Shown here: positions 56,430 to 64,000 of the stretch, in pieces
Position numbering within the stretch: the stretch's first letter is position 1
Layout: each line of letters opens with the position of its first letter
Origin: Chitinimonas koreensis
GTDB taxonomy: Bacteria; Pseudomonadota; Gammaproteobacteria; Burkholderiales; Chitinimonadaceae
Assembly: GCF_014353015.1 (NCBI RefSeq)
Contig: NZ_CP060704.1
Span: 5,419,001 to 5,483,000 of the forward strand
DNA: 64,000 nt
Direction: 5' to 3'
Notes under the pieces: generated by a model
The model's input: only the letters and a program-made list of their open reading frames with translations
Database searches by the model: none
What the model was told of the DNA's origin: nothing
Position numbers and translations under genes: made by a program

Positions 56430-57419
56430 ATGAAGCCACGTACCGCCACCCGCCTCGCCGCCGCCCTGGCGCTGGGCCTGAGCCTCGCCGCCGGCGCGGC
56501 TTGCCCCGACTACCAGACCGCCCAGCAGCCGCCCAGCCTGAGCAAGCCTGCCAAGAAGGCCTTCCGCCACTTCGGCAGCAGCCTGCTGGCCTCGCTGTAC
56601 CAGCCCTGGCACATGGTGCACGACAGCCTGGTCGCCACCGGCCAGTCGGCCATGCTGGTCGGCAAGTTCGACTACGACGCGGTGCTGCACAAGGACCTGG
56701 AGGACGAGCGCGTGCACGTCTACCTCTACGGCAGCGGCATGAGCGGCTGGCAGTACCTCGGCAGCCAGCTGACCGACAGCGACGGCAAGGTCTACGTCAG
56801 CATCGGCCCGCGGCCGGCCGGCGAATACCGCGTGCGGATGGTGGTGGAAGGCGACGGCAGCAGCGTCGACGGCTTCCTCAGCGTGGTCGAGCCGGGCCGC
56901 GAGACGGTGCTGTTCGACATCGACGGCACGCTGACCATCAACGATTTCGAGGCCTACGCCGACTACGTCGGCATCAAGACCGCGGCGGCCTACTACTACG
57001 CGCCGGAGACGGTGCGCGCCTACCAGCAGAAGGGCTACCAGATCGTCTACCTGACCGCCCGCCCCTACTGGGTGACGCGCGATGCGCGCGAGTGGTTCGG
57101 CAAGCAGGGCCTCCTGGGCTGGCACTACCGCAGCAATCCTTACGGCGACGGCCCGATCCCGCCCAACACCGAGCAGCACAAGACCGACTACGTGCGCTAC
57201 CTGCGCGACACGGTCGGGCTGAAGATCGTGCGCGCCTACGGCAACGCCACCACCGACATCGCGGCCTACGCCAACGGCGGCATCCCCAAGGCCGACACCT
57301 GGATCATCGGCAGCCATGCCGGCGAGAGCGGCACCCAGGCGATCCGCGGCGACTACCTGGGCCACTACAGCGCGGTGGTCAGCGCGACGCCGGTCGCGGC
57401 CTGCGCGCGTCTCCCTTGA
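56430..57419 (+). CDS. Exported HAD phosphatase with lipin-like (LNS2) core
   Basis: 329 residues. Signal peptide TRLAAALALGLSLAAGAACP, then a short N-terminal beta domain (YLGSQLTDSDGKVYVSIGPR). The catalytic HAD segment is ETVLFDIDGTLTINDFEAYA (DxDGT), with YLTARPYWVTRDAREWF and a late TTDIAAYANGGIP. This layout matches lipin/Ned1/Smp2 domains, which dephosphorylate phosphatidic acid. A strong AAAGGAG site precedes the ATG. Its place next to dgkA suggests it acts on phosphatidic acid or related lipids in the periplasm; direct evidence is lacking. Confidence 0.85.
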   Translation: MKPRTATRLAAALALGLSLAAGAACPDYQTAQQPPSLSKPAKKAFRHFGSSLLASLYQPWHMVHDSLVATGQSAMLVGKFDYDAVLHKDLEDERVHVYLYGSGMSGWQYLGSQLTDSDGKVYVSIGPRPAGEYRVRMVVEGDGSSVDGFLSVVEPGRETVLFDIDGTLTINDFEAYADYVGIKTAAAYYYAPETVRAYQQKGYQIVYLTARPYWVTRDAREWFGKQGLLGWHYRSNPYGDGPIPPNTEQHKTDYVRYLRDTVGLKIVRAYGNATTDIAAYANGGIPKADTWIIGSHAGESGTQAIRGDYLGHYSAVVSATPVAACARLP

Positions 57420-57492
57420 ACCAATCCGGCAGATACATGTAACGGACTACAGGACAGGCCCTCAGGGAAATCCGGGAGCCTGTCAGCGACGC

Positions 57493-57565
57493 GTAGGAGG
57501 GGCTCCAGCCGCGAATGTCGGCAGCGTCATCACCAGCAGCGGTTCGCGGCCGAAGCCGCTCCTAC
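57493..57565. repeat. REP-like inverted pair, family A copy 4
   Basis: GTAGGAGGGGCTCCAGCCGC opens and CGGCCGAAGCCGCTCCTAC closes, with compensating changes in the arms. 73 bases, in the gap between the lipin-like and aminotransferase genes. Confidence 0.85.
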
Positions 57566-57671
57566 AAGGGGCTGCTTCGCCTGACCCGGGCGAGCGCGGC
57601 GATAGCCGATGCCTGCCGCGCCCCACTGCGCCTCATCGGGCCCGGCGCGATTCGACCCGGCGTTTGACGCC

Positions 57672-58820
57672 TCAGGCGGCCAGCGCCGCCAGCTTGCCGA
57701 GCGCCGCATCCAGCGTCTCCTCGCGCTTGGCGAAGCAGAAGCGCACGAGGTGCTGGTCGCGGCCGTCGGCATAGAAAGCCGACACCGGGATGCTGGCCAC
57801 GCCGTGTTCGCGCGTCAGCCATTCGGCGAAGGCCCGCTCGCCGAGGTCTGGCCGGATCGCCGAATAGTCGACCAGCTGGAAATAGGTCGAAGCGCTCGGC
57901 TGCAGCCTGAAGCCGGCCGCGGCGAGGCCGGCCGCCAGCCGGTCGCGCTTGGCCTGGTAGAAGCCGGCCAGGCCCTGCCAGTGGGCCGGCTCCTGCAGGT
58001 GGGCCGCCAGCGCGTGCTGCATCGGAGTCGAGACCGAGAACACCAGGTACTGGTGCAGCTTGCGGAATTCGGCCGTGAGCCTGGGCGCGGCGACGCAGTA
58101 GCCGATCTTCCAGCCGGTGGCGTGGAAGGTCTTGCCGAAGGAATAGACCGCGAAGCTGCGCTCGCGCAGGCCCGGATGCGACAGCACGCTGGCGTGGCGA
58201 CGGCCGTCGAACACCAGGTGCTCGTAGACCTCGTCGCTGAGCACCAGCAGGTCGTGCCGCTCGGCGATGGCGGCCAGCGCGTCGAGATCGGCCGCCGAGA
58301 ACACGCTGGTGGCCGGGTTGTTGGGGTTGTTGACCACGATCAGCCGGGTGCGCGGCGTGACGGCGGCGGCGACCTGGTCCCAGTCGACCGCGAAATCGGG
58401 TGCGGCCAGGCTGACGCGCACCGGCACCGCGCCCTGGGCGACGATGGCCGGCGCGTAGCTGTCGTAGGCCGGCTCGAGCACGATCGCCTCGTCGCCGGTC
58501 CGCAGCACGGCGGCGATCGCGGTGTAGAGCGCCTGGGTCGCGCCGGCGGTGACGGTGACCTCGCTATCGGCATCGACGCGCGGGCCCTGGCTGCCGAACT
58601 TGGCGGCGATCGCCTGGCGCAGCGCCGGCAGGCCCGGCATCGGCGCGTACTGGTTGTGGCCGGCCTGCAGCGCGGCCGTCACGCCGTCGAGCAGCGCGGC
58701 GTCGCAGGCGAAGTCGGGGAAGCCCTGCGACAGGTTGATGGCACCGGTCTCGGCCGCCAGCGCGCTCATGCGGCTGAAGATGGTGAGGCCGAGATCGGGG
58801 AACTTGGACTGGAAGGACAT
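57672..58820 (-). CDS. PLP-dependent aminotransferase (methionine/kynurenine-type)
   Basis: 382 residues, fold type I. It reads INLSQGFPDFACDAALLDGV near the start, then VTVTAGATQALYTAIAAVLR, VVNNPNNPATSVFS (substrate loop), VLSDEVYEHLVF and SFGKTFHATGWKIGYC, where the Lys binds PLP. The closest known type is E. coli YbdL, a methionine aminotransferase, and kynurenine aminotransferases. It probably makes methionine from 4-methylthio-2-oxobutanoate, but nothing nearby confirms it. Confidence 0.88.
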   Translation of the reverse strand: MSFQSKFPDLGLTIFSRMSALAAETGAINLSQGFPDFACDAALLDGVTAALQAGHNQYAPMPGLPALRQAIAAKFGSQGPRVDADSEVTVTAGATQALYTAIAAVLRTGDEAIVLEPAYDSYAPAIVAQGAVPVRVSLAAPDFAVDWDQVAAAVTPRTRLIVVNNPNNPATSVFSAADLDALAAIAERHDLLVLSDEVYEHLVFDGRRHASVLSHPGLRERSFAVYSFGKTFHATGWKIGYCVAAPRLTAEFRKLHQYLVFSVSTPMQHALAAHLQEPAHWQGLAGFYQAKRDRLAAGLAAAGFRLQPSASTYFQLVDYSAIRPDLGERAFAEWLTREHGVASIPVSAFYADGRDQHLVRFCFAKREETLDAALGKLAALAA

Positions 58821-58997
58821 GGCGGCAGCCGTGGCGATGACGATGGCCCATGCTGCCGTGCCGCACCGGCGCTGACAAATAGCCAGCGCGCATGAGCTTG
58901 TAGCTGGCTGCGCACCGATTACGGAGGCGGGGTCGATGTGAGGCCGGCCTGTACCCGCTTAGCGCGCCGTGGTCGCGACCTTGTCCGATGCATCTGC

Positions 58998-59073
58998 CTA
59001 CCTCCGGGCAGGTCGCACTTCAGTCCGACAGCGATGGCGGTCGACGACAGCGTCGGACTGAAGTCCGAGCTAC
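58998..59073. repeat. REP-like hairpin pair, family B copy 2
   Basis: CTACCTCCGGGCAGGTCGCA and CTTCAGTCCGAC on the left, GTCGGACTGAAGTCCGAG and CTAC on the right, an inverted pair in the intergenic stretch before a family A copy. It resembles 38318-38425 but with ACTGAAGT in the loop. The 198 bases before it after the aminotransferase start show no gene. Confidence 0.65.
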
Positions 59074-59094
59074 CGCGGCGATGGCGCGGTTTGC

Positions 59095-59163
59095 GTAGGA
59101 GCGGCTTCAGCCGCGCATGGCGTTCGGGGCACGGAGGTGGTTCGCGGCTGAAGCCGCTCCTGC
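59095..59163. repeat. REP-like inverted pair, family A copy 5
   Basis: Opens GTAGGAGCGGCTTCAGCCGC and closes CGGCTGAAGCCGCTCCTGC; 69 bases, between a family B element and the fba terminator. Confidence 0.9.
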
Positions 59164-59221
59164 GGTACGCCGCGCAAGAACGCGGCGGGCACCTTGCGTG
59201 CCGGATCGCCGCACCAAACAA

Positions 59222-59244
59222 AACGCCCCGCAACGCGGGGCGTT
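59222..59244 (-). terminator. Terminator after fba
   Basis: AACGCCCCGC, short loop, GCGGGGCGTT followed on minus by TTGTTTGG, 25 bases past the fba stop at 59269. Confidence 0.9.
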
Positions 59245-59268
59245 CGATACCTCGGGGCAAAGCAGCGC

Positions 59269-60333
59269 TTACTTCACGATCGCGGCCAGCTCGCCCTTCT
59301 TGTACAGGTCGCTCATGCGGTCGAGCGACATCGGCTTGATCTTGTCGGCCTGGCCGGCGCAGCCGAAGGCTTCGAAGCGGGCCTTGCAGATGTCCTTGGC
59401 GCTCAGCATCGCGTCCTTGAGGAATTTGCGCGGATCGAACTCGCTCTTGTTGTTCACCAGGTAGCGGCGGACCGCGCCGGTCATCGCCAGGCGGATGTCG
59501 GTGTCGATGTTGATCTTGCGCACGCCGTACTTGATGCCGGTGACGATCTCCTCGACCGGCACGCCGTAGGTCTCCTTCATCTCGCCGCCGTACTCGCGGA
59601 TGATCTCGAGCCATTCCTGCGGCACGCTCGACGAGCCGTGCATCACCAGGTGGGTGTTGGGGATGCGGGCGTGGATCTGCTTGATGCGCTCGATCGCCAG
59701 GATGTCGCCGGTGGGCTTGCGGGTGAACTTGTAGGCGCCGTGGCTGGTGCCGATGGCGATCGCCAGCGCGTCGACCTGGGTGCGCTTGACGAAGTCGGCC
59801 GCCTCGTCCGGATCGGTCAGCAGCTGGTCGTGGCTCAGCACGCCCTCGGCGCCGTGGCCGTCCTCGGCCTCGCCCATGCCGCTCTCGAGCGAACCGAGGC
59901 AGCCGAGTTCGCCTTCCACGCTGACGCCGATCGCGTGGGCCATGTCGACCACCCGGCGGGTCACGTCGGCGTTGTATTCGTAGCTCGACGGGGTCTTGGC
60001 GTCTTCCATCAGCGAGCCGTCCATCATCACGCTGGAGAAGCCTGAGCGCATGGCCTGGATGCAGACCGCCGGCGAGGCGCCGTGATCCTGGTGCATCACC
60101 ACCGGGATGTGCGGATAGGCTTCGACCGCGGCCAGGATCAGGTGGCGCAGGAAGGGTTCGCCGGCGTATTTGCGGGCGCCGGCCGAGCCTTGCATGATCA
60201 CCGGGCTGTTGCACTCGTCGGCGGCCTGCATGATGGCCTGGACCTGCTCGAGGTTGTTCACGTTGAAGGCCGGCAGGCCGTAGCCGTTCTCGGCAGCATG
60301 GTCCAGCAGCTGGCGCATCGATACGAGGGACAT
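59269..60333 (-). CDS. Fructose-bisphosphate aldolase, class II
   Basis: ATG 60333 gives 354 residues starting MSLVSMRQLLDHAAENGYGL, with GGAG 8 bases 5'; a GTG three codons up is possible. It is a zinc-dependent class II enzyme of the Calvin-cycle subtype: PVVMHQDHGASPAVCIQAMR (zinc His and Asp), GVSVEGELGCLGSLESGMGE, DALAIAIGTSHGAYKF and HLVMHGSSSVPQEW. It splits fructose-1,6-bisphosphate in glycolysis and gluconeogenesis. It is the last gene of the gap-pgk-x-fba cluster. Confidence 0.97.
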   Translation of the reverse strand: MSLVSMRQLLDHAAENGYGLPAFNVNNLEQVQAIMQAADECNSPVIMQGSAGARKYAGEPFLRHLILAAVEAYPHIPVVMHQDHGASPAVCIQAMRSGFSSVMMDGSLMEDAKTPSSYEYNADVTRRVVDMAHAIGVSVEGELGCLGSLESGMGEAEDGHGAEGVLSHDQLLTDPDEAADFVKRTQVDALAIAIGTSHGAYKFTRKPTGDILAIERIKQIHARIPNTHLVMHGSSSVPQEWLEIIREYGGEMKETYGVPVEEIVTGIKYGVRKINIDTDIRLAMTGAVRRYLVNNKSEFDPRKFLKDAMLSAKDICKARFEAFGCAGQADKIKPMSLDRMSDLYKKGELAAIVK

Positions 60334-60398
60334 CGGGTTCACTCCACGAAAGATTGTTCGCGTGGGATTTTAACAGCGCTGTAGTGCTGTAATCCCAA

Positions 60399-61232
60399 CT
60401 ACATTTTGGCCGCGCGGCGTTTGCGCCAGCGGCGGCGGATCAGGACGAAGGCCGGCACGATCAGCAGCAGCCAGGGCAGCGCCGCCGCGACGAAGGTCAA
60501 CAGGCCGGCGAAGCTGGCCGCGGCGGTGAAGCCGATCGAATGCCAGGCATCGCGCAAGGGGGCCAGCGCGCTGCGCTCGATCGCGCTGCGCGGGGCATGG
60601 ATGTTCAGTTCAATGCGGACCTTTTCGGTCTGCTGCGCCAAGGCGGCGCGCTGGCCGGCGTAGCTGTCGAGCTGGCTCTGGGTCTCGGTCAGCGCCTTCT
60701 GCACCTCGAGCACGTCGGATAACTTGCCGGTGCGGTCGGCCAGCATCTGGCGCAGCCGGTCGCGCGCGTCGGTCAGGTTCTTCAGCCGCGCCTCGACGTC
60801 GATCACCTCGGCGGTCTTGTCCTCGCTGTCGGTGCGCGTATTGACCAGCTCGCCGCCCTCGGCCAGCAGCGCGAACAGCGCCGGGACTTGCGCCGGGGGC
60901 AACCGCAGCGACAGCTGGGCATTCGGCGAGCGGACCTCGCCGCGCGACAGCTCGGCGCTGGTCACCTCGCCGCCGAGCGCCGTGCACTTGGCCTGTACGC
61001 TGCGCCACAGCGGCTCGACGCGCTCGGCCGCCGTCTCGACCTCGATCGCGTGGCTGACCGCCAGGTAGCGCCGGCCCGCGGCCTCGCCGCCGGGCACGGC
61101 CGGCGCCGCCGCCATCGCTTCGGCCGCGGGCGCCATCGCCCCGGCCGCCGCGACGGCCGGCTCGGCCTGGCGGCCGCAGCCGGCCAGGCCGAGGGCCAGC
61201 AGCAACATCGGAACGAGCGCGCGACGGCGCAT
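60399..61232 (-). CDS. DUF4349 lipoprotein
   Basis: 277 residues with a lipobox: MRRRALVPMLLLALGLAGCG, Cys19 the likely lipid site. A periplasmic domain follows (AKCTALGGEVTSAELSRGEV, LKNLTDARDRLRQMLADRTG), with a coiled-coil segment, and a C-terminal membrane helix (FAGLLTFVAAALPWLLLIVP) with an Arg/Lys tail. This matches DUF4349. It lies between pgk and fba, one base from the pgk stop, where pyruvate kinase usually sits in related clusters. The role is unknown. Confidence 0.9.
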   Translation of the reverse strand: MRRRALVPMLLLALGLAGCGRQAEPAVAAAGAMAPAAEAMAAAPAVPGGEAAGRRYLAVSHAIEVETAAERVEPLWRSVQAKCTALGGEVTSAELSRGEVRSPNAQLSLRLPPAQVPALFALLAEGGELVNTRTDSEDKTAEVIDVEARLKNLTDARDRLRQMLADRTGKLSDVLEVQKALTETQSQLDSYAGQRAALAQQTEKVRIELNIHAPRSAIERSALAPLRDAWHSIGFTAAASFAGLLTFVAAALPWLLLIVPAFVLIRRRWRKRRAAKM

Positions 61233-61233
61233 G

Positions 61234-62403
61234 TCAGGCTCGCTGGCCAAGGATCTCGACCGCCGGCAGCGTCTTGCCCTCGAGGAATTCGAGGAAGGCG
61301 CCACCGCCGGTCGAGATGTAGGACACCTGCTCGGTGATGCCGTACTTGGCCACCGCCGCCAGCGTGTCGCCGCCGCCGGCGATCGAGAACGCCGGGCTCG
61401 CCGCGATCGCGCGCGCCAACGTCTCGGTGCCATGGCCGAACTGGTCGAATTCGAACACGCCGACCGGGCCGTTCCAGACGATGGTGCCGGCCTTGGCCAC
61501 CAGCGCGGCCAGCGCCTGGGCGCTGTCGGGACCGATGTCGAAGATCATGTCGCTGGCGGTGACCTCGGCCAGCGGCTTGACCACGGCCGGCTCGGCCGCG
61601 TCGAACTTCTGGCCGACCACCACGTCGGCCGGCAGCGGCACGTCGCCGCCGCGGGCGCGGATCTTGGCGATCACGCTGCGCGCCTGCTCGACCAGGTCGG
61701 GCTCGGCCAGCGACTTGCCGATCTGGCGGCCCTCGGCCAGCAGGAAGGTGTTGGCGATGCCGCCGCCGACGATCAGCTGGTCGACCTTGTCGGCCAGCGA
61801 TTCGAGGATGGTCAGCTTGGTCGACACCTTGGAGCCGGCCACGATGGCGACCAGCGGGCGGGCCGGCTGGGCCAGCGCGCGGCCCAGCGCGTCGAGCTCG
61901 GCGGCCATCAAGAGGCCGGCGCAGGCTTCGGGCGCGAACTTGGCCACGGCGTAGGTCGAGGCCTCGGCGCGGTGCGAGGTGCCGAAGGCGTCGTGCACGA
62001 ACACGTCGCACAGCGCGGCGTAGGCCTGGCCCAGCTCGTCGCTGTTCTTCTTCTCGCCGACGTTGGTGCGGATGTTTTCCAGCATCACCAATTCGCCCGG
62101 CTTGACCGCGTAGCCGCGCCAGTCGGCGATCACCGGCACCTCGCGGCCGAGCAGCTCGCCCAGGCGGGCGGCCACCGGCGCCAGCCTGTCTTCTTCGGCG
62201 ACCGTGCCCTCGGTCGGGCGGCCCAGGTGGGTCATCAGGATCACGCCGGCACCGGCCGCAAGCGCATGCTCGATGGTCGGCAGCGAAGCACGGATGCGGG
62301 TGTCGTCGCCGATCGCGCCGTCCTTGACCGGCACGTTCATGTCGACGCGGATCAGGACCCGGCGGCCGTTCAGGTCGAGGTCGGTGAGCTTCTTGAAATT
62401 CAT
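61234..62403 (-). CDS. pgk: Phosphoglycerate kinase
   Basis: 389 residues from ATG 62403 (MNFKKLTDLDLNGRRVLIRV). Substrate residues in RVDMNVPVKDG, HLGRPTEG and DAFGTSHRAEA are intact, as is the nucleotide-binding GGDTLAAVAKYG. It makes ATP and 3-phosphoglycerate in glycolysis. It stops one base before the DUF4349 ATG and lies 269 bases after the gap start; that gap has hairpins but no gene. Confidence 0.97.
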   Translation of the reverse strand: MNFKKLTDLDLNGRRVLIRVDMNVPVKDGAIGDDTRIRASLPTIEHALAAGAGVILMTHLGRPTEGTVAEEDRLAPVAARLGELLGREVPVIADWRGYAVKPGELVMLENIRTNVGEKKNSDELGQAYAALCDVFVHDAFGTSHRAEASTYAVAKFAPEACAGLLMAAELDALGRALAQPARPLVAIVAGSKVSTKLTILESLADKVDQLIVGGGIANTFLLAEGRQIGKSLAEPDLVEQARSVIAKIRARGGDVPLPADVVVGQKFDAAEPAVVKPLAEVTASDMIFDIGPDSAQALAALVAKAGTIVWNGPVGVFEFDQFGHGTETLARAIAASPAFSIAGGGDTLAAVAKYGITEQVSYISTGGGAFLEFLEGKTLPAVEILGQRA

Positions 62404-62672
62404 GGCGGAAACCTTTCGAAGAGAGCGGACAGAAAACGAAGAGGGTAATGCGAAGGCGGCCTGTAAGGGCATTGCGCCCCACTACGCCATATCGGCATTA
62501 CCCTCGACGCCCGTCATGGCCGGTCGGCGACTCATGAAGCGCGGTTCCCCCGCCGCGGTGGGGGCGGAGGGGGTGGAATCGATCGGACCGCAATCGACGA
62601 TCGACCGCTGACGGTTCGCGCCCGGCTGCGCCGGGCGATGAACCGAACGGCCGGGATTCCACTCCGCTCGAA
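62404..62672. other. pgk-gap intergenic region with two GC hairpins
   Basis: No gene is seen. CGCCCGGC TGC GCCGGGCG (62619-62637), 36 bases past the gap stop, may terminate or attenuate the gap transcript, though no T run follows on minus. A second stem, CCCCCGCC GC GGTGGGGG, lies near 62548-62565. Expression of pgk probably needs read-through or an own promoter. Confidence 0.5.
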
Positions 62673-63689
62673 TTATTTCGCCGCCATCATGGCGCGCGCG
62701 GTGTTCAGCATCTGCACCGAGAAGCCCCACTCGTTGTCGTACCAGGCGCCGACCTTCACCAGGTCGCCGTTGCTGACCTTGGTCAGGGTGGCGTCGAAGA
62801 TGCTGGCTTCGTTGGTGTGGTTGAAGTCGATCGACACCAGCGGCAGGTCGTTGTAGCCGAGCACGCCCTTGAGCGGACCGCCGCCGGCGGCGTCGCGCAT
62901 CAGCGCGTTGATCTCTTCCTTGCTGGTCGCGCGCCGGGCCTGGAAGGTCAGGTCGACCATCGAGACGTTGATGGTCGGCACGCGCACGGCGAAGCCGTCG
63001 AGCTTGCCGTTCAGTTCCGGCAGCACCAGGCCGACGGCGGAAGCGGCGCCGGTTTTGGTCGGGATCACGCTCTGGGTGGCCGAGCGGGCGCGGCGCAGAT
63101 CCTTGTGGCGGACGTCGGTCAGCACCTGGTCGTTGGTGTAGGCGTGGATCGTCGTCATCAGGCCCTTTTCGATGCCGATGTGATCGTTCAGCACCTTGGC
63201 GACCGGGGCCAGGCAATTGGTGGTGCAGGAGGCGTTGGACACCACCGTCATGTCGCGCGTCAGCACGTCGTGGTTGACGCCGTAGACCACGGTGGCGTCG
63301 ACGTCCTTGTCGCCGGGCGCCGAGATCAGCACCTTCTTGGCGCCGGCGTTCAGGTGGGCCTGGCACTTGGCCTTGCTGGTGAAGGCGCCGGTGCATTCGA
63401 GCACGATGTCGATGCCGAGGTCGCCCCACGGCAGCTCGGCCGGATTGCGGGTCGAGAAGAAGCGGATGTTCTCGTCGTTGACGCGCAGCCAGTCGCCGTC
63501 CGCCTTCACATCGGCATTGAAGCGGCCATGCACCGTGTCGAACTTGGTCAGGTGCGCATTCGTGGCGAGATCGCCCGAAGCGTTGACGGCGACGATCTTG
63601 AACTCATTGCCGAGGTTCAGTTCGTACAGCGCGCGCAAGACGTTGCGACCGATGCGTCCGTAGCCGTTGATGGCGAGGCGGATGGACAT
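62673..63689 (-). CDS. gap: Glyceraldehyde-3-phosphate dehydrogenase
   Basis: 338 residues starting MSIRLAINGYGRIGRNVLRA, with the NAD+-binding NGYGRIG loop. The catalytic segment VVSNASCTTNCLAPVAKVL holds the active Cys. C-terminal NEWGFSVQML is intact. Located between pgk and tkt on the same strand, as in other betaproteobacterial clusters. Confidence 0.97.
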   Translation of the reverse strand: MSIRLAINGYGRIGRNVLRALYELNLGNEFKIVAVNASGDLATNAHLTKFDTVHGRFNADVKADGDWLRVNDENIRFFSTRNPAELPWGDLGIDIVLECTGAFTSKAKCQAHLNAGAKKVLISAPGDKDVDATVVYGVNHDVLTRDMTVVSNASCTTNCLAPVAKVLNDHIGIEKGLMTTIHAYTNDQVLTDVRHKDLRRARSATQSVIPTKTGAASAVGLVLPELNGKLDGFAVRVPTINVSMVDLTFQARRATSKEEINALMRDAAGGGPLKGVLGYNDLPLVSIDFNHTNEASIFDATLTKVSNGDLVKVGAWYDNEWGFSVQMLNTARAMMAAK

Positions 63690-63858
63690 GAAGGGGGTTC
63701 TCCTGGCTGGCGGCGACTATTTTGTAGTCGCGGATGGTTCAACTACAGGGGCGCGATTGTAACCCGCCGAAGAGGCTGAAAGGGGATTACAAACGCGGCC
63801 TTTTGTTGCGATGCGACATCGGCACGATGGGGGTCGCCGCGGCCGACGCCACAAGCAA

Positions 63859-63885
63859 AACGGCCCCGTGATCGACGGAGCCGTT
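63859..63885 (-). terminator. Terminator after tkt
   Basis: AACGGCTCCGT CGATC ACGGGGCCGTT on minus, then TTGC; a nearly perfect stem 15 bases past the tkt stop. Confidence 0.85.
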
Positions 63886-63899
63886 GTGCAGAGCAATGC

Positions 63900-64000
63900 T
63901 TACAGGACGGACTTGGCCGCCTCGACCACGCGCTCGACGGTGAAGCCGAAGTGCTTGAACAGCGCGCCGGCCGGAGCCGATTCGCCGAAGGTGTCGATGC
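63900..64000 (-). CDS. tkt: Transketolase, C-terminal end only
   Basis: Reads IDTFGESAPAGALFKHFGF then TVERVVEAAKSVL and stops at TAA (63900-63902). This is the normal transketolase C-terminus. The remainder lies outside the window. It joins the gap-pgk-fba cluster in the pentose phosphate and Calvin-type pathways. Confidence 0.93.
   Translation of the reverse strand, partial: IDTFGESAPAGALFKHFGFTVERVVEAAKSVL

Overview
The window reads as a chromosomal segment of a high-GC betaproteobacterium, most like the Neisseriales (Chromobacterium/Chitinibacter relatives). The evidence is gene order: rsmG-mnmG beside parA-parB, followed directly by a complete atpIBEFHAGDC operon, with glmU/glmS nearby; a tkt-gap-pgk-fba glycolytic cluster; and zapB/zapA, 6S RNA and the 5-formyl-THF cyclo-ligase gene in line. 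Third codon positions are almost all G or C. No phage, insertion sequence, CRISPR array or tRNA was recognised.

Layout. 1-4303: end of a LysR regulator, then glmS and glmU (UDP-GlcNAc synthesis). 4758-7861: a translationally coupled sensor pair, an ethylene-receptor-like membrane hybrid kinase and a receiver-kinase protein. 8061-19447: ATP synthase operon, parB, parA, rsmG and mnmG, all on the minus strand. 19764-23666: NfeD, slipin, a periplasmic binding protein, a DHH phosphoesterase and a TfoX-N protein. 23697-31907: metal and anion carriers, a frameshifted EVE gene, a CDF-like protein without metal ligands, the folate/6S RNA/zapA/zapB block, a BtuF-like protein and the RbgA GTPase. 32055-40575: TlpA-type thioredoxin, DinB, a giant indolepyruvate ferredoxin oxidoreductase with a regulatory region rich in palindromes, a frameshifted hydrolase and 2,4-dienoyl-CoA reductase. 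40663-51796: accessory region with a HigBA-type toxin-antitoxin pair, a GH64/thaumatin-like protein, a less GC-rich decaying patch (44039-45504), a multicopper oxidase, an acyltransferase, a PLC-like/lectin fusion and endonuclease V. 52272-57419: a PHA-synthase-like DUF3141 protein, a binding protein, an Mpo1-like protein, diacylglycerol kinase and a lipin-like phosphatase. 57672-64000: aminotransferase, fba, DUF4349 lipoprotein, pgk, gap and the end of tkt.

Themes. Housekeeping operons are tightly packed, often with ATGA or TGATG overlaps. A REP-like element with inverted GTAGGAGCGGCTTCAGCCGCGA ends (about 70 bp per pair) recurs at least five times between genes, plus a half copy; a second hairpin family sits at two loci. 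Three genes (26270, 37401, 44722) each need one inserted base to restore a family-like protein, which points to read errors or recent decay. The most unusual items are the ethylene-receptor-like sensor pair, the cluster of four palindromes upstream of the indolepyruvate oxidoreductase, the metal-ligand-free CDF homologue, the PLC/C-type-lectin/ricin fusion, the kinase/phosphatase lipid pair, and the GH64-like protein that lacks a signal peptide.
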